Assembly: GCA_031549725.1 (NCBI GenBank)
Contig: JAVBPH010000012.1
Location: 1-64,000 of the forward strand
Origin: UBA937 sp031549725
GTDB lineage: Bacteria; Spirochaetota; Spirochaetia; Treponematales; Breznakiellaceae
Length of the DNA stretch: 64,000 nucleotides
Reading direction: 5' to 3'
Part shown: piece by piece, positions 7,570 to 16,599 of the stretch
Layout: every line of letters begins with the position of its first letter
Numbering within the stretch: the first letter of the stretch is position 1
Made by a program: the position numbers and the translations under genes
The notes under the pieces: model-generated
What the model saw: only the letters and a program-made list of their open reading frames with translations
Told to the model about the DNA's origin: nothing
The model's database searches: none

Positions 7570-7857
7570 ATGCTCATATTTGAATGGGATGAAGAGAAAA
7601 ATGAACTCAATCTCCAAAAGCATGGAATTGATTTTAATTTAGCGCAATATGTTTTTGCTGACCCCTATCATGTTGAATTGTACGATTTATCGCACAGCGT
7701 TGAAGAGGACCGATATAAAATCATAGGGATGGTCGGAAAATTGTTGGTTGTCATCAGCACGTTTAGAGAGGATGCCATTAGAATAATTTCTGCCCGAGAA
7801 GCAGATACCAATGAGAGGAAGGTTTATGAAAAAAATTACAAGAAGCACCATAAATGA
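7570..7857 (+). CDS. brnT: BrnT-family ribonuclease toxin
   Basis: The 95-residue protein opens with FEWDEEKNELNLQKHGIDF and ends with RIISAREADTNERKVYEKNY, the two signature segments of BrnT toxins (DUF497). BrnT has a RelE-like fold and cleaves RNA to halt translation. Length matches the family, and the conserved Lys/His of QKHG and the Arg of SAR are present. It overlaps the BrnA antitoxin gene by 32 bp, the usual arrangement. The pair is flanked by near-identical direct repeats (7460-7492 and 8155-8184). Confidence 0.9.
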   Translation: MLIFEWDEEKNELNLQKHGIDFNLAQYVFADPYHVELYDLSHSVEEDRYKIIGMVGKLLVVISTFREDAIRIISAREADTNERKVYEKNYKKHHK

Positions 7858-8140
7858 GGAAGCCGGTATTCCTGCCGAAATTCAGGAACAGGTAAAGAAA
7901 AATTTAAAGGGACGGAAAGTAGACTATAGCGATATTCCCGCCATGACCCAAGGGGAAGTTAAGAATGCTTTTCGGCAGATTAAGGACCAGAAGAAAAAAG
8001 TCCTCTTTTCCCTCCGGCTCAAGAAAGACACCATTGATTGGTGGAAGGAATCCGTGGGAGATGGATATACCACCGCCATGGCAGAATTGCTGGAACGGGC
8101 AACCAAAGACCCGGAGGTGTTGAAGAAGTATTTGCATTGA
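7826..8140 (+). CDS. brnA: BrnA-family antitoxin
   Basis: The start is set at 7826, where GAGAGGAAGG precedes ATG; the frame is open five codons further upstream. The 104-residue product has a disordered N-terminal region (MKKITRSTINEEAGIPAEI) and a C-terminal ribbon-helix-helix-like segment (VLFSLRLKKDTIDWWKESVG), matching BrnA. It should bind BrnT and repress the brnTA promoter. A fragment of a second brnA lies at 4434-4505. Confidence 0.85.
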   Translation: MKKITRSTINEEAGIPAEIQEQVKKNLKGRKVDYSDIPAMTQGEVKNAFRQIKDQKKKVLFSLRLKKDTIDWWKESVGDGYTTAMAELLERATKDPEVLKKYLH

Positions 8141-8367
8141 TACTATGCTCATGTTTTCAGGAAGGGCAGAAAAGGAGTTTTGTATAGTTATGTATGCTAT
8201 AAATGTCAGGGTAGGAAAATTATATTAGAAACACAAATTTTGACTATTTGAAAAGCATACTTTGAAAATGAATATGAAACACAATATTTGCAATCTAAAA
8301 GTATTGGTTCTTAAATGTGAATAATTGTGAGAAAATACTGTAAAGGATGATGTACAGGGTGGAAGAA

Positions 8368-8578
8368 ATGATTGTCAATTATAAAAAGCTTTGGAAGCTA
8401 CTAATTGATAAAGATCTGAAGAAATGAGACTTATGTAAAAGAGCCAGAATCAGTTCTGCATCGGTAGTAAAGCTAACTAAAGGTGAAATTGTACAAACTG
8501 ATGTATTAGTTAAAATCTGTGTTACTTTCGATTGTGGGTATAGAAGATATTGTGGAATTTTATCGGAGGAAGTTCTGA
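8368..8578 (+). pseudogene. XRE-type HTH regulator, inactivated by a TGA and a frameshift
   Basis: From ATG 8368 the frame reads MIVNYKKLWKLLIDKDLKK, TGA (8425-8427), then DLCKRARISSASVVKLTKGE, the layout of the small YozG/Cro-like HTH proteins often placed before DNA methyltransferase genes. After about 8545 a one-base shift restores the expected end (GIEDIVEFY), with a TGA at 8576-8578 directly abutting the ATG of the radical SAM gene. The operon has therefore probably lost its local regulator. A functional read-through product is unlikely because two separate lesions are present. Confidence 0.7.
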
Positions 8579-9991
8579 ATGAGTAATCCAGATCTATTGC
8601 TTATTAATCCGCCCTTTCATATGAGAGTTGGTAGCAGTAACTTTTTGCCTCTTGGTTTGGGCTATATCATGTCCGCTACAATTAACTCAGGCTTCACAGC
8701 CGAGATAATTAATTGTGCTGAACAATGTCACTCTTTCGTTTCTAAAGATTTAGCCATTTTTCAAAAATATTTATCAACTGAGCTACAAAAATATGACCCT
8801 GTATTAATTGGAATAGGTCCTTGTGTAACTTCTCACATACGCGCTCTTCAAATAATATCTATTGTTTGCAAAAAAGTATTTCCAAATACACCTATTGTTT
8901 GTGGAGGGCCCCTTGCCAGCATGAAAAATCAAGAATGGGTATTCTTTGAAGAGTTAGATATCAAATATATCATAAAAGGAGATGGTGAAGAATCTATTCC
9001 ATCATTAATAGAAACTATAAAAGCAGGGCTGCCACCATCTTCATGCCCAACAGTTTCCTATAAGGGACATATTGTTTTTAATCAAATATCTGATATTGAT
9101 TCGATTGCTTTTCCCTTTCGTATAGCTGGTAGCAACTCACAATTTTCAGGACGGAGGCAGAATCCGAATAAAACTGGGTTAACAATGCCAATGATAACAT
9201 CTCGTGGTTGTATGTATAATTGTGATTTTTGCGTTTCTGGCAATCTTAAGACACATTTCCGAAAGCGCTCAAATGAAAACATAATTGATGAGATGTTGTA
9301 TCTTCGCGATAACTTTGGAGTAACCGATATCATTTTTTATGATGACTGCTTTTTTTGTAACCCAAAAACATCATGCAAAGATATTCATGAGTTTTGTAAG
9401 TTACTTCTTGATAAGAATTTAGATATGACTTGGCAAATTGAGCTGAGAACAGATCTGCTTCTTTCTTTATCCAAAGAATCTATCCTATTGCTAGAGGAAG
9501 CAGGTTGTCGCCAGATAAATATTGGAATTGAAAAAACAAATAATATGGCACTCGTAACTCTTGGGAAAACCTCATTCATAACTGGCCTAAAGGAAAAGAA
9601 TAAGCAGATTATAGAGCTGTCTTGTATTAAAATAACAGCTACCTTTATTTTAGGTGGAATTAACGAAGATGAAGCAACAGTAAAACAACTAATAGCTGAT
9701 TCAAAACAAATGTCATTATCAGAAGCTCATTATAACCCTTTGTTCGTTTATCCAGATACAGGGCTATATACAAAATGCGGTTTTAAAGATCGTGACTGGT
9801 ACCAATTGATTCAGGAAGACAAAAGACCGTGGGGCGAGGTTTTTTATGAGAATAAAGAACTATCGAGCGAAAAAATATTGGATCTTTTGGATCATGCTTA
9901 CACCGAGTTTTATAGTAATTCAAAAGAGATACATACCATTCCATATATAGATAGATTTAATCTCAGAGGTAATACTTTTGAAAATTTATGA
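8579..9991 (+). CDS. Radical SAM protein with N-terminal cobalamin-binding-like domain
   Basis: This 470-residue protein has an N-terminal Rossmann-like B12-binding-type region (LLINPPFHMRVGSSNFLPLG), the radical SAM cluster motif with Cys211, Cys215 and Cys218 (RGCMYNCDFC), and a TIM-barrel continuation (TDIIFYDDCFF, INIGIEKTNN, ATFILGG). Such enzymes cleave S-adenosylmethionine at a 4Fe-4S cluster and often methylate or rearrange unreactive carbons. The substrate is unknown. A GGAGGA site precedes the ATG. It is the first gene of a tightly packed four-gene operon with an HD hydrolase, a DNA methyltransferase and a NACHT ATPase, so a role in nucleic-acid or nucleotide modification is plausible but inferred. 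Confidence 0.88.
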   Translation: MSNPDLLLINPPFHMRVGSSNFLPLGLGYIMSATINSGFTAEIINCAEQCHSFVSKDLAIFQKYLSTELQKYDPVLIGIGPCVTSHIRALQIISIVCKKVFPNTPIVCGGPLASMKNQEWVFFEELDIKYIIKGDGEESIPSLIETIKAGLPPSSCPTVSYKGHIVFNQISDIDSIAFPFRIAGSNSQFSGRRQNPNKTGLTMPMITSRGCMYNCDFCVSGNLKTHFRKRSNENIIDEMLYLRDNFGVTDIIFYDDCFFCNPKTSCKDIHEFCKLLLDKNLDMTWQIELRTDLLLSLSKESILLLEEAGCRQINIGIEKTNNMALVTLGKTSFITGLKEKNKQIIELSCIKITATFILGGINEDEATVKQLIADSKQMSLSEAHYNPLFVYPDTGLYTKCGFKDRDWYQLIQEDKRPWGEVFYENKELSSEKILDLLDHAYTEFYSNSKEIHTIPYIDRFNLRGNTFENL

Positions 9992-11408
9992 CAGACTCTA
10001 TAAGGAAATGCAGTTTCCACAACTGATATCTGAGTTACTATTTTGTCCTGGGTTATTACGACTTCGTGATGTCCGCATGGCAAACAATCAGTTTGTTGCT
10101 TTCCCTGCCTTTGCATCTACAACGCGCTATGAACACTCTCTTGGGGTGAGTTATTTGGCAGGAAAATGTGCCTCTCAGCTTGATTTGTCTGAGATAGAAA
10201 CTTTGGAGCTTATGATTGCCTGTTTATATCATGATGTAGGAACCCCTCCTTTCGCACATGCGATGGAAGAAGTTCTTCATCAAGAATTTGGATTCGATCA
10301 CGAGGTAAATTTACGTCAGTTACTTATTGGTGATACTGGTGAATTTGATTTTGATAGTGCACAAATATATGACGGGAAATTATTGCGTTTAAATAGTGTT
10401 TGTCAACGTGCAAAGAAAAGAGGAATGAATATCGATTTGGATAGAATTGCTCGAATAGCTACTGGGGACCCCTTTGAGCCACTTTCACCTTTGGTATGTG
10501 GCAAGGGCATGGACCTAGATAACATTGATAACATCATTCGTGCGTCAACAGCGATGGGTATTATAGATATCAATTATTCAATAGCGGCTGAAAAACTTGC
10601 TTATAATTTGGCACAATCTTTTATCTTGAAGGATGGTCATGTTTTCTATAAAAATAGTAACATGTTCGAAATATCAGAATGGCAAAGGATACGTGATATA
10701 CAATATACTGCTATTTTTGAAAGTATTGATGATTTCTCTTATCAAACCATGATCAAACAGGCAATAAGGTTATTAATAAACTATCCAGAACCTGGATTTG
10801 AAATTTCAAAAGATGCTTGGAGGATGACAGACTCAATTTTTACCAACGATTACCTGCTTAAACATTCCAAAAGCAGGGAAATAATGCAGCATGTTCAAAG
10901 GTGTGAACCATTTAATTGCTTAGGAATTCTTTATGTTAATGGCGAAAATGTGAGCAGATTTATCAATGCAAATCTAGCTCAAATTGAAGCTACAGTCAGT
11001 GATTACTTTCTCTCTGAGTTCAACTATAGCAAGCGCGTCTCTAATGCACTTACCACAAACGCAGTTGTTGTTAATTTTTATCCAGACAAGCGCAAGCGTT
11101 CTCTTATAGAGTTCTTTTTAAACAATCAAAAAGATAACAGTAATCAGATTAATATGAATAAAAAAACAGGAGCCTTACTTGGGTTGTTTACCCCGCTGAA
11201 TAAAAGTAGCTATCGCACTATGGAAGTAGATGGGCATAAAGAGAGATTTAGTGTTTCTTATAGCAAATCAAACTTGGACGAGATCATCCAATTACTATTA
11301 AGTGGTTGCCTCAAAGGCTTTTCCATTGAAGATTACAGGAGCGACCAGAATGGACAATCAGAAAAAACAGAAACTGAATTCGATCAATTGGGATTTTTCA
11401 GATTATAA
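9978..11408 (+). CDS. HD-domain phosphohydrolase, dGTPase/SAMHD1-like
   Basis: The start is TTG at 9978 with AGAGGT about nine bases upstream, overlapping the radical SAM gene by 14 bp. Residues near the N-terminus give TRYEHSLGV and YHDVGTPPFAHAMEE, the H...HD...H metal-binding pattern of dNTP triphosphohydrolases and SAMHD1-like proteins. A second domain (residues about 300-476) is unrecognised. Members of this fold remove triphosphate from dNTPs, and dNTP depletion is a known antiviral strategy in bacteria. Whether this one hydrolyses dNTPs or another nucleotide is unknown. Its coupling to a methyltransferase and a NACHT ATPase supports a defence role. Confidence 0.85.
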   Translation: MKIYDRLYKEMQFPQLISELLFCPGLLRLRDVRMANNQFVAFPAFASTTRYEHSLGVSYLAGKCASQLDLSEIETLELMIACLYHDVGTPPFAHAMEEVLHQEFGFDHEVNLRQLLIGDTGEFDFDSAQIYDGKLLRLNSVCQRAKKRGMNIDLDRIARIATGDPFEPLSPLVCGKGMDLDNIDNIIRASTAMGIIDINYSIAAEKLAYNLAQSFILKDGHVFYKNSNMFEISEWQRIRDIQYTAIFESIDDFSYQTMIKQAIRLLINYPEPGFEISKDAWRMTDSIFTNDYLLKHSKSREIMQHVQRCEPFNCLGILYVNGENVSRFINANLAQIEATVSDYFLSEFNYSKRVSNALTTNAVVVNFYPDKRKRSLIEFFLNNQKDNSNQINMNKKTGALLGLFTPLNKSSYRTMEVDGHKERFSVSYSKSNLDEIIQLLLSGCLKGFSIEDYRSDQNGQSEKTETEFDQLGFFRL

Positions 11409-12558
11409 CAGTTCAAAATATCCCCTTGATTTGAATTCCATACATTGGTATCTTGCGACTTTTCCTCCATTAATACCAATGTATTTAATTAGCCTGCTTT
11501 CAAATGAGGGTGATGTTGTATTTGACCCTTTTGGGGGAGCTGGAACTACTGTTGTAAAAGCCATCGAACTAAATCGCAAATTTATATATAATGATCTTAA
11601 TCCTTTTGCTGTAGATATTACAAAAGCGAAAATTGATATTTTGAAATGTTATTTTAAAGATAATAATTTTCTTAAAAATGAAGATGTTGCGCTAAGTAAA
11701 TTTACTATTAAAGAAAATGAGGTGTCGAATTTTATATATAACAAAAATCTTGATACCAATGTTAGCAAATGGTATGATTCGCAAACACTCGCTCAATTAT
11801 GTTCAATATTAAATCTTATTTATAACGATACTGATACAAGTGAATTGATGAACCAAATTAGGCGATGTGCGTTTTCTTCTATACTAAAAACGGTATGCTC
11901 TCAAAGGGATCATATTACCTATATTACCGATAATTGCTCTCCGAAAAAATTAATTTATAAAAATGCTCATGCGCTCTATTTGGAGCAAATCAATGTGATT
12001 CGGATGAGTGCTGCTGATTTTTTCAAGCGTTATCTTGCTATTTTTGATTCGAATGAATCAATTATTCAAAATATTGAAGAATCTATAATTAGTTCTGGTG
12101 ACTCACGAGATATGAACTGGATTTTGGATGATTCTGTGGATTTAATTGTTACTTCACCTCCTTATTTATGCGCGCAGGACTATATCAAGACCATGAGATT
12201 AACTAATATGTTCTTCCCAAATGAATCAATTAAGCAAAAGTCGTTACTTGAAATCGGAGCGCGCAGGAAAAGAGGTGGCAATTCTGAAAGAACTGTTAAT
12301 GAGTATTATGAAGATATGGAGCGAGTTATTGCTGAGATGGCTAGAGTTTTGAAACCAAGAAAATATTTCTGTTTAATCATTGGACAAGGTTCTGGTAAAA
12401 TAACCAAAGAATTTGACACTATTGGGGATATCTCTAAACTTATACAAGAAAAGTATGGGTTTATTCTTGAATATACAGCACAAAGAAATATTTGGAGCAG
12501 AAGAATACATGTCGGTGGAGTCAGTGAGGAGAGCATTCTAATTTTCAAGAAAAAATAA
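11350..12558 (+). CDS. DNA methyltransferase (N4-cytosine or N6-adenine type)
   Basis: The start at 11350 is chosen for the AGGAG about seven bases upstream, giving 402 residues and a 59-bp overlap with the HD gene. Motif I is DPFGGAGTT at residues 59-67 and motif IV is TSPPY at 268-272, the catalytic loop of amino-methyltransferases. About 200 residues separate them and probably hold target recognition. A motif near 320-360 (MERVIAEMARVLKPRKYFCLIIG) completes the fold. No restriction endonuclease is adjacent. The enzyme may mark self DNA for the neighbouring ATPase, or prepare a base for the radical SAM enzyme; both are inference. Confidence 0.88.
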   Translation: MDNQKKQKLNSINWDFSDYNSSKYPLDLNSIHWYLATFPPLIPMYLISLLSNEGDVVFDPFGGAGTTVVKAIELNRKFIYNDLNPFAVDITKAKIDILKCYFKDNNFLKNEDVALSKFTIKENEVSNFIYNKNLDTNVSKWYDSQTLAQLCSILNLIYNDTDTSELMNQIRRCAFSSILKTVCSQRDHITYITDNCSPKKLIYKNAHALYLEQINVIRMSAADFFKRYLAIFDSNESIIQNIEESIISSGDSRDMNWILDDSVDLIVTSPPYLCAQDYIKTMRLTNMFFPNESIKQKSLLEIGARRKRGGNSERTVNEYYEDMERVIAEMARVLKPRKYFCLIIGQGSGKITKEFDTIGDISKLIQEKYGFILEYTAQRNIWSRRIHVGGVSEESILIFKKK

Positions 12559-12575
12559 GATGGAGGTATACAGCA

Positions 12576-14969
12576 ATGTCATCTAAGTGGGTTGTTGGAG
12601 TATTGTCAACTGATTATGATCTACACGAACATCGTACTGCTGTCATTGAACTTTTGAAAAATAATGGAGTGATCCCATCTGCCTTTGAGGAGCCTAACTT
12701 TCCTGTTTCGCCGGCAGTACATTCACATGATACCTGCCTGGCTGCGCTCGAACGGGTTGATGCCGCTATCTTAATTATTGATAAACGCGCTGGTGGCTTA
12801 TATTTTAGAACAAAAGATAGCACAATAACAAAAAAGGAATTTATAGATATTGCAAAATCGAAAAAGCCTTACTTTGTCTTTGTTTCAAAATGCGCATGGA
12901 ATGAGCGTCACGCTTATAGAACTGGGCAAAAAAAATCTAAAAAGACGGAAGCTGAGTTTGATGCTGAATACGCCTGTTCATATGTCGAATCAGTTGAAGT
13001 TATACATTTTATTGATCAAATACAAAACGCGTATAATGAATATGGGACAAGCAACTGGATTTATCAATTTGAAGAAATTGAAGACCTTAAACAAGCTGTT
13101 GCAGGAAAACTTGCTGGATTATCTCAATATTATTGCTATAAAATAGCTGAGCGTCAAGCTGAAATAATTAGCAATCGAAAAACATCGACAAATATGATGC
13201 TTTCTTTAGGTGATGTTTTTTCAAAAGGGTTTTATGTTGAACCAGATTTTAAAGTTGAATCCGGTAGTTTGTCTGAAGGTTTAACTTTAGATGATAGAGT
13301 AGTATCTGCTATATCGAAAAAACAATCTACTCTTATTATTGGAGAAGCTGGATATGGAAAAACAACTATTTTGGCAAAAAGCTATCTAACTCATTTTGAT
13401 AGGACGCCGACGACAGCTTATGATATTCCTTTTTATATCAACTTAAAATCAAGAGGAAGTCACTACCATTTTGATTTTATTAAATACATCAATGACTGCC
13501 TTGAAGAATATTTGGAAAAATATCCATATCCATTTATGAATCTTGACTCAATAAAACCATATTTTTATCTTGATAGTTTTGATGAGCTTGCAGAAAAAAT
13601 TGCCTTGCAGGATCTTCAGAAAATCAGTCACTCCTCATTTTTTGTTCGACCATTTCTTTTAACATGTAGAAATCAATTTGCAATAAGATATGTTCGTAGC
13701 AGTGAATTTACTGGAAAGATATCAAATATAATAAATATTAATAAATGGTCTCCAGATAAAGCAAATGGGTACATAAAAAACTTTTGTTCTATCAATGCTA
13801 AACCTGATTTATTGGCAAATATTGAAGGACTACTGACCAAAAATCAGGAACTTTGTAGTATTTTAGACACGCCTCTTTTGATAACAATGTTGTTATGGGT
13901 AATTGAACAAAATGGACTCAAAGTCCCATCAACAATAAAAAACCGTGTGCAGTTGTTTTCTGAATGTATAAGTGAATTAGCGTTCAGAGAAATTGAACGA
14001 TTGGGTATTGTTGACATTTCAAAGGAGACTATGTTTATGATATGGTCCTTTGCAGCATGGGAAGTATATTATGCCAAGATACAGAAAAACGACTTACAAT
14101 ATAAAATATTGTTACCTCAGCTAAAGGATAAATTTTCAATAAACGAAATCAATGAATCGTGGTTTGAAGCCGTGTTTATGAGTAATCAATCGACTATTGT
14201 TGGTACGTTCCATGAGCAATTTTTGGAATATCTTTCTGCTTGCACAATACTATCTGCATGTTTAAATGAAATTTATCCTTTTCCAATATTTCTCGGTGTA
14301 GTAGTGCGTCCTGAGATCAATAGATATTTTCGCCAATTGTGGAATGAAAAAAATTACGCAGATAAAACTAAAATATTAGATAATATTAAAGAACTTTATT
14401 TGAATAATCTTTTGTCAGATGATGATTTACCTTTAATGCAACGAATTCATGCTATTTATCATCTCTCTCGTATGAAATTTGATGGCAATACGGAATTTAT
14501 TAATAGTGTACTAAAAATTGAGAAAAATACTTCAGTTAAGATATCACTGTATTTTGGTGCAATAAAACTAGGGCTTCTAGATAAAGAAGAAGAGTTGTAT
14601 CAACTTCTTTTAACGAATAAAGAATATAGTGATTCAAATTGTGGGTACCACCTTGCTTATTATGGAGATATTGCATCATTAGAAAAACCTCCGTTTAAAG
14701 ACAATCCTAACGTCCCATGGACAGCAACACTAAATGCTTTTTTGCGGCACTTTCAATCAACGGAAGAAGGTCACTATTTTTTGTGGAGAATTGAGTTATT
14801 GACTATGCGACAACTAATAATGGCAAGAAGCGCTTCGTCCCTACTTAATGAAGATATTCTGTTACAAATTAAAGATCTTATCAGTAATCCACCAAATGAA
14901 AGATATTCTCAATTTCAACAAGATGTTAAAATTGAGTTCGAAAAATTGTGTGACTATCTATCATCGTGA
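12576..14969 (+). CDS. DUF4062-NACHT STAND ATPase, probable defence sensor
   Basis: GGAGGT precedes the ATG. The 797-residue protein starts with a DUF4062-type domain (VVGVLSTDYDLHEHRTAVIE ... AAILIIDKRAGG, residues 4-85), a fold related to TIR and nucleoside deoxyribosyltransferase-like domains. A NACHT ATPase follows with Walker A GEAGYGKTT (256-264) and Walker B YLDSFDE (331-337), then a helical C-terminal region of about 300 residues that may sense a ligand. Proteins with this plan oligomerise on recognising an invader and activate the N-terminal effector. It is the last gene of the operon and 17 bp from the methyltransferase. Confidence 0.85.
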   Translation: MSSKWVVGVLSTDYDLHEHRTAVIELLKNNGVIPSAFEEPNFPVSPAVHSHDTCLAALERVDAAILIIDKRAGGLYFRTKDSTITKKEFIDIAKSKKPYFVFVSKCAWNERHAYRTGQKKSKKTEAEFDAEYACSYVESVEVIHFIDQIQNAYNEYGTSNWIYQFEEIEDLKQAVAGKLAGLSQYYCYKIAERQAEIISNRKTSTNMMLSLGDVFSKGFYVEPDFKVESGSLSEGLTLDDRVVSAISKKQSTLIIGEAGYGKTTILAKSYLTHFDRTPTTAYDIPFYINLKSRGSHYHFDFIKYINDCLEEYLEKYPYPFMNLDSIKPYFYLDSFDELAEKIALQDLQKISHSSFFVRPFLLTCRNQFAIRYVRSSEFTGKISNIININKWSPDKANGYIKNFCSINAKPDLLANIEGLLTKNQELCSILDTPLLITMLLWVIEQNGLKVPSTIKNRVQLFSECISELAFREIERLGIVDISKETMFMIWSFAAWEVYYAKIQKNDLQYKILLPQLKDKFSINEINESWFEAVFMSNQSTIVGTFHEQFLEYLSACTILSACLNEIYPFPIFLGVVVRPEINRYFRQLWNEKNYADKTKILDNIKELYLNNLLSDDDLPLMQRIHAIYHLSRMKFDGNTEFINSVLKIEKNTSVKISLYFGAIKLGLLDKEEELYQLLLTNKEYSDSNCGYHLAYYGDIASLEKPPFKDNPNVPWTATLNAFLRHFQSTEEGHYFLWRIELLTMRQLIMARSASSLLNEDILLQIKDLISNPPNERYSQFQQDVKIEFEKLCDYLSS

Positions 14970-15572
14970 ATATATCAGTAGTTCTGTTTCTGTAGTCCAA
15001 TCCTGGAAAATCGGGGATGTTATCCAATACCAACGCGATGCAGAGCGTTAGGAATAAATTGGTCCCGGGCGTATTACTGTAAAGAAGGGAATAATGGATG
15101 AAGCTGAGATATGAGAGAATGTAAAACGTCCTATACGGAAGGCCAGAAGATTTATAGAAGTCGAAAAATAAGAGTGGATATCCGGGAACAGGGAAGTCTT
15201 GTTGTATCCAAGCGGTGAATATATCTGGCCATGAAGGAAATGAAGTTGATATCGGTATATATGGAGGAACAATACTGGTGAAGAAGGAGAGAGTAACGAA
15301 GAGGCAGGAAAAAAACATTGTGATCCGTCAGTTTAGGGGCGGATTTCTATGAGATTGTGATCAGGGATCTCGGTTATGTATGAGTTGGAGGAGGCTGGCA
15401 GTATATCTCTAATTAGCGTCACTTGACGCTAATTAGAAAGACTTCATTCTGCTCTATATCCGACAGGAAACCCGAATTCAATATAGAAATGCGACAAAAG
15501 GATAGTTAAGAAGAGGGGGCTCGTCCCCTCCCCTCCTCGAAAACGGCGAAACCTTCAAAAAATATATTACTT
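14970..15572. other. Non-coding stretch with no supported gene
   Basis: About 600 bases follow the NACHT gene without a convincing reading frame on either strand. The plus strand is purine-rich and full of stops. It holds the palindrome described at 15409-15436 and a GAGGGG/CCCCTC hairpin (15513-15530) that may end the minus-strand gene at 15573. It could be decayed coding sequence or an untranslated RNA; I cannot tell which. Confidence 0.4.
15409..15436. repeat. Perfect 13-bp palindrome
   Basis: CTAATTAGCGTCA (15409-15421) and TGACGCTAATTAG (15424-15436) are separated by two bases. The inner core TTAGC-TCA/TGA-GCTAA recurs in a second perfect palindrome at 18853-18872. The shared pattern suggests sites for one DNA-binding protein of the element, or small terminators. 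Confidence 0.55.
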
Positions 15573-15800
15573 TTACTCTCCATTCAACAGCCTGTAAGTA
15601 TCATCTAACTTTTCCGCCATCATTTCACAAAAGAAATCAAATCCCTCATAAATTTTATATTTATGTGCAGTATCCTCATCGGGATTGAAATTATCGTTCA
15701 TGGCCTTAAAGGTCCAGGAAAGCAGTATACAGCATGAATGCACCTTGCCAATTTGCTCTACCGCTTGCTGGATGATTTTTTCTTCTGTAATTTTTTCCAT
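15573..15800 (-). CDS. Small acidic hypothetical protein
   Basis: This 75-residue protein begins MEKITEEKIIQQAVEQIGKV and is helical and acidic, with no membrane segment. It is divergent from the HTH gene at 15945. The sequence before the ATG is ATAAGG, and the same ATAAGGATGGA context precedes the small gene at 18524, which also sits next to an HTH gene. The two proteins may be distant relatives. No family is recognised. Confidence 0.5.
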   Translation of the reverse strand: MEKITEEKIIQQAVEQIGKVHSCCILLSWTFKAMNDNFNPDEDTAHKYKIYEGFDFFCEMMAEKLDDTYRLLNGE

Positions 15801-15944
15801 CCTTATGCTTTTTTATTCTAAAGTCCTGTTTTTCTGTACTTTTTCAAAGATAGTATACATAAATATGAACTTAAATTGCAGAATAGTACATATATATGAA
15901 TTTTTTAACAATATAATTCAGAAACATGATATATTATTAAAATA

Positions 15945-16223
15945 ATGATGAGTTTTATAGAAAGATTGGACTTTTTAATCGAGAAAAAACAAACATCCCG
16001 CCAGGATGTGGCTGAATATGCAGGGCTTGCCAAGTCTACCATATCGGAATGGGCTCGAACCGGGGCACTTCCCAGGGCTGATGTGGCTATCAAAATTGCT
16101 GAATATCTGAATACCACGGTTGAGTACTTAATTACCGGCAAGGAGTCCGACAATTCTCCTGTTATCAATGATTTGAAAAACCAGGTTAAAAAATTGAAAG
16201 ACGACATTGAAAAACTGAAATAG
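15945..16223 (+). CDS. XRE-family HTH regulator with C-terminal coiled coil
   Basis: This 92-residue protein has an HTH domain in residues 2-65 (SRQDVAEYAGLAKSTISEWARTG is the recognition helix region) and a short lysine/asparagine coiled coil (NDLKNQVKKLKDDIEKLK) likely used for dimerisation. ATG at 15948 is an equally possible start. It lacks the C-terminal protease domain of CI-like repressors. A tandem, frameshifted copy follows at 16239. It may control the element's lysogeny-like state or its small divergent neighbour. Confidence 0.8.
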   Translation: MMSFIERLDFLIEKKQTSRQDVAEYAGLAKSTISEWARTGALPRADVAIKIAEYLNTTVEYLITGKESDNSPVINDLKNQVKKLKDDIEKLK

Positions 16224-16238
16224 GATAACGAAACCGCA

Positions 16239-16506
16239 ATGACTTTTATTGAACGTTTAGATGATCTTATCGACCAACGGGAAACTTCCCGGCAGTCAGT
16301 GGCCGACCATGCAGGCCTGGCAAAGTCCACCATTTCTGAATGGGCCCGTACCGGAGCGCTTCCCCGGGCGGATGTAGCTATTAAAATAGTTGAATACCAC
16401 GGTTGAATACCTTATTACCGGTAAGAAGTCAAGCAATGCGGAAGTTATAACTGAGCTGAAAAAGCAGGTAGATAGTTTTAGGAAGAATATTGATAAACTA
16501 ATTTGA
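16239..16506 (+). pseudogene. Tandem copy of the HTH regulator, frameshifted
   Basis: The frame from ATG 16239 encodes MTFIERLDDLIDQRETSRQS and the same recognition helix as the gene at 15945, but it stops at 16407. Alignment shows an 8-base deletion between two GAATA repeats (GAATATCTGAATACC in the intact copy, GAATACC here). Beyond it the other frame continues with ITGKKSSNAEVITELKKQ to a TGA at 16504-16506. A truncated product containing only the HTH could still be made. Confidence 0.8.
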
Positions 16507-16599
16507 ACATGAGGCAGTATTTCTCTCAGTCATTTCTATAACATAGAATGCAAGAAAGTTGTTCCCTATAGTACTGTCTGTTGTCAATTTCTCTTGAGA

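Noticed and set aside
11350..12558. Type II restriction-modification system
   Set aside because: The methyltransferase has no neighbouring endonuclease; its partners are a radical SAM enzyme, an HD hydrolase and a NACHT ATPase.
14926..15318. 130-codon minus-strand frame after the NACHT gene
   Set aside because: It overlaps the end of the NACHT gene, has no ribosome site, and its composition (Phe, Tyr, Pro, Ser rich) is that of the complement of purine-rich non-coding DNA.
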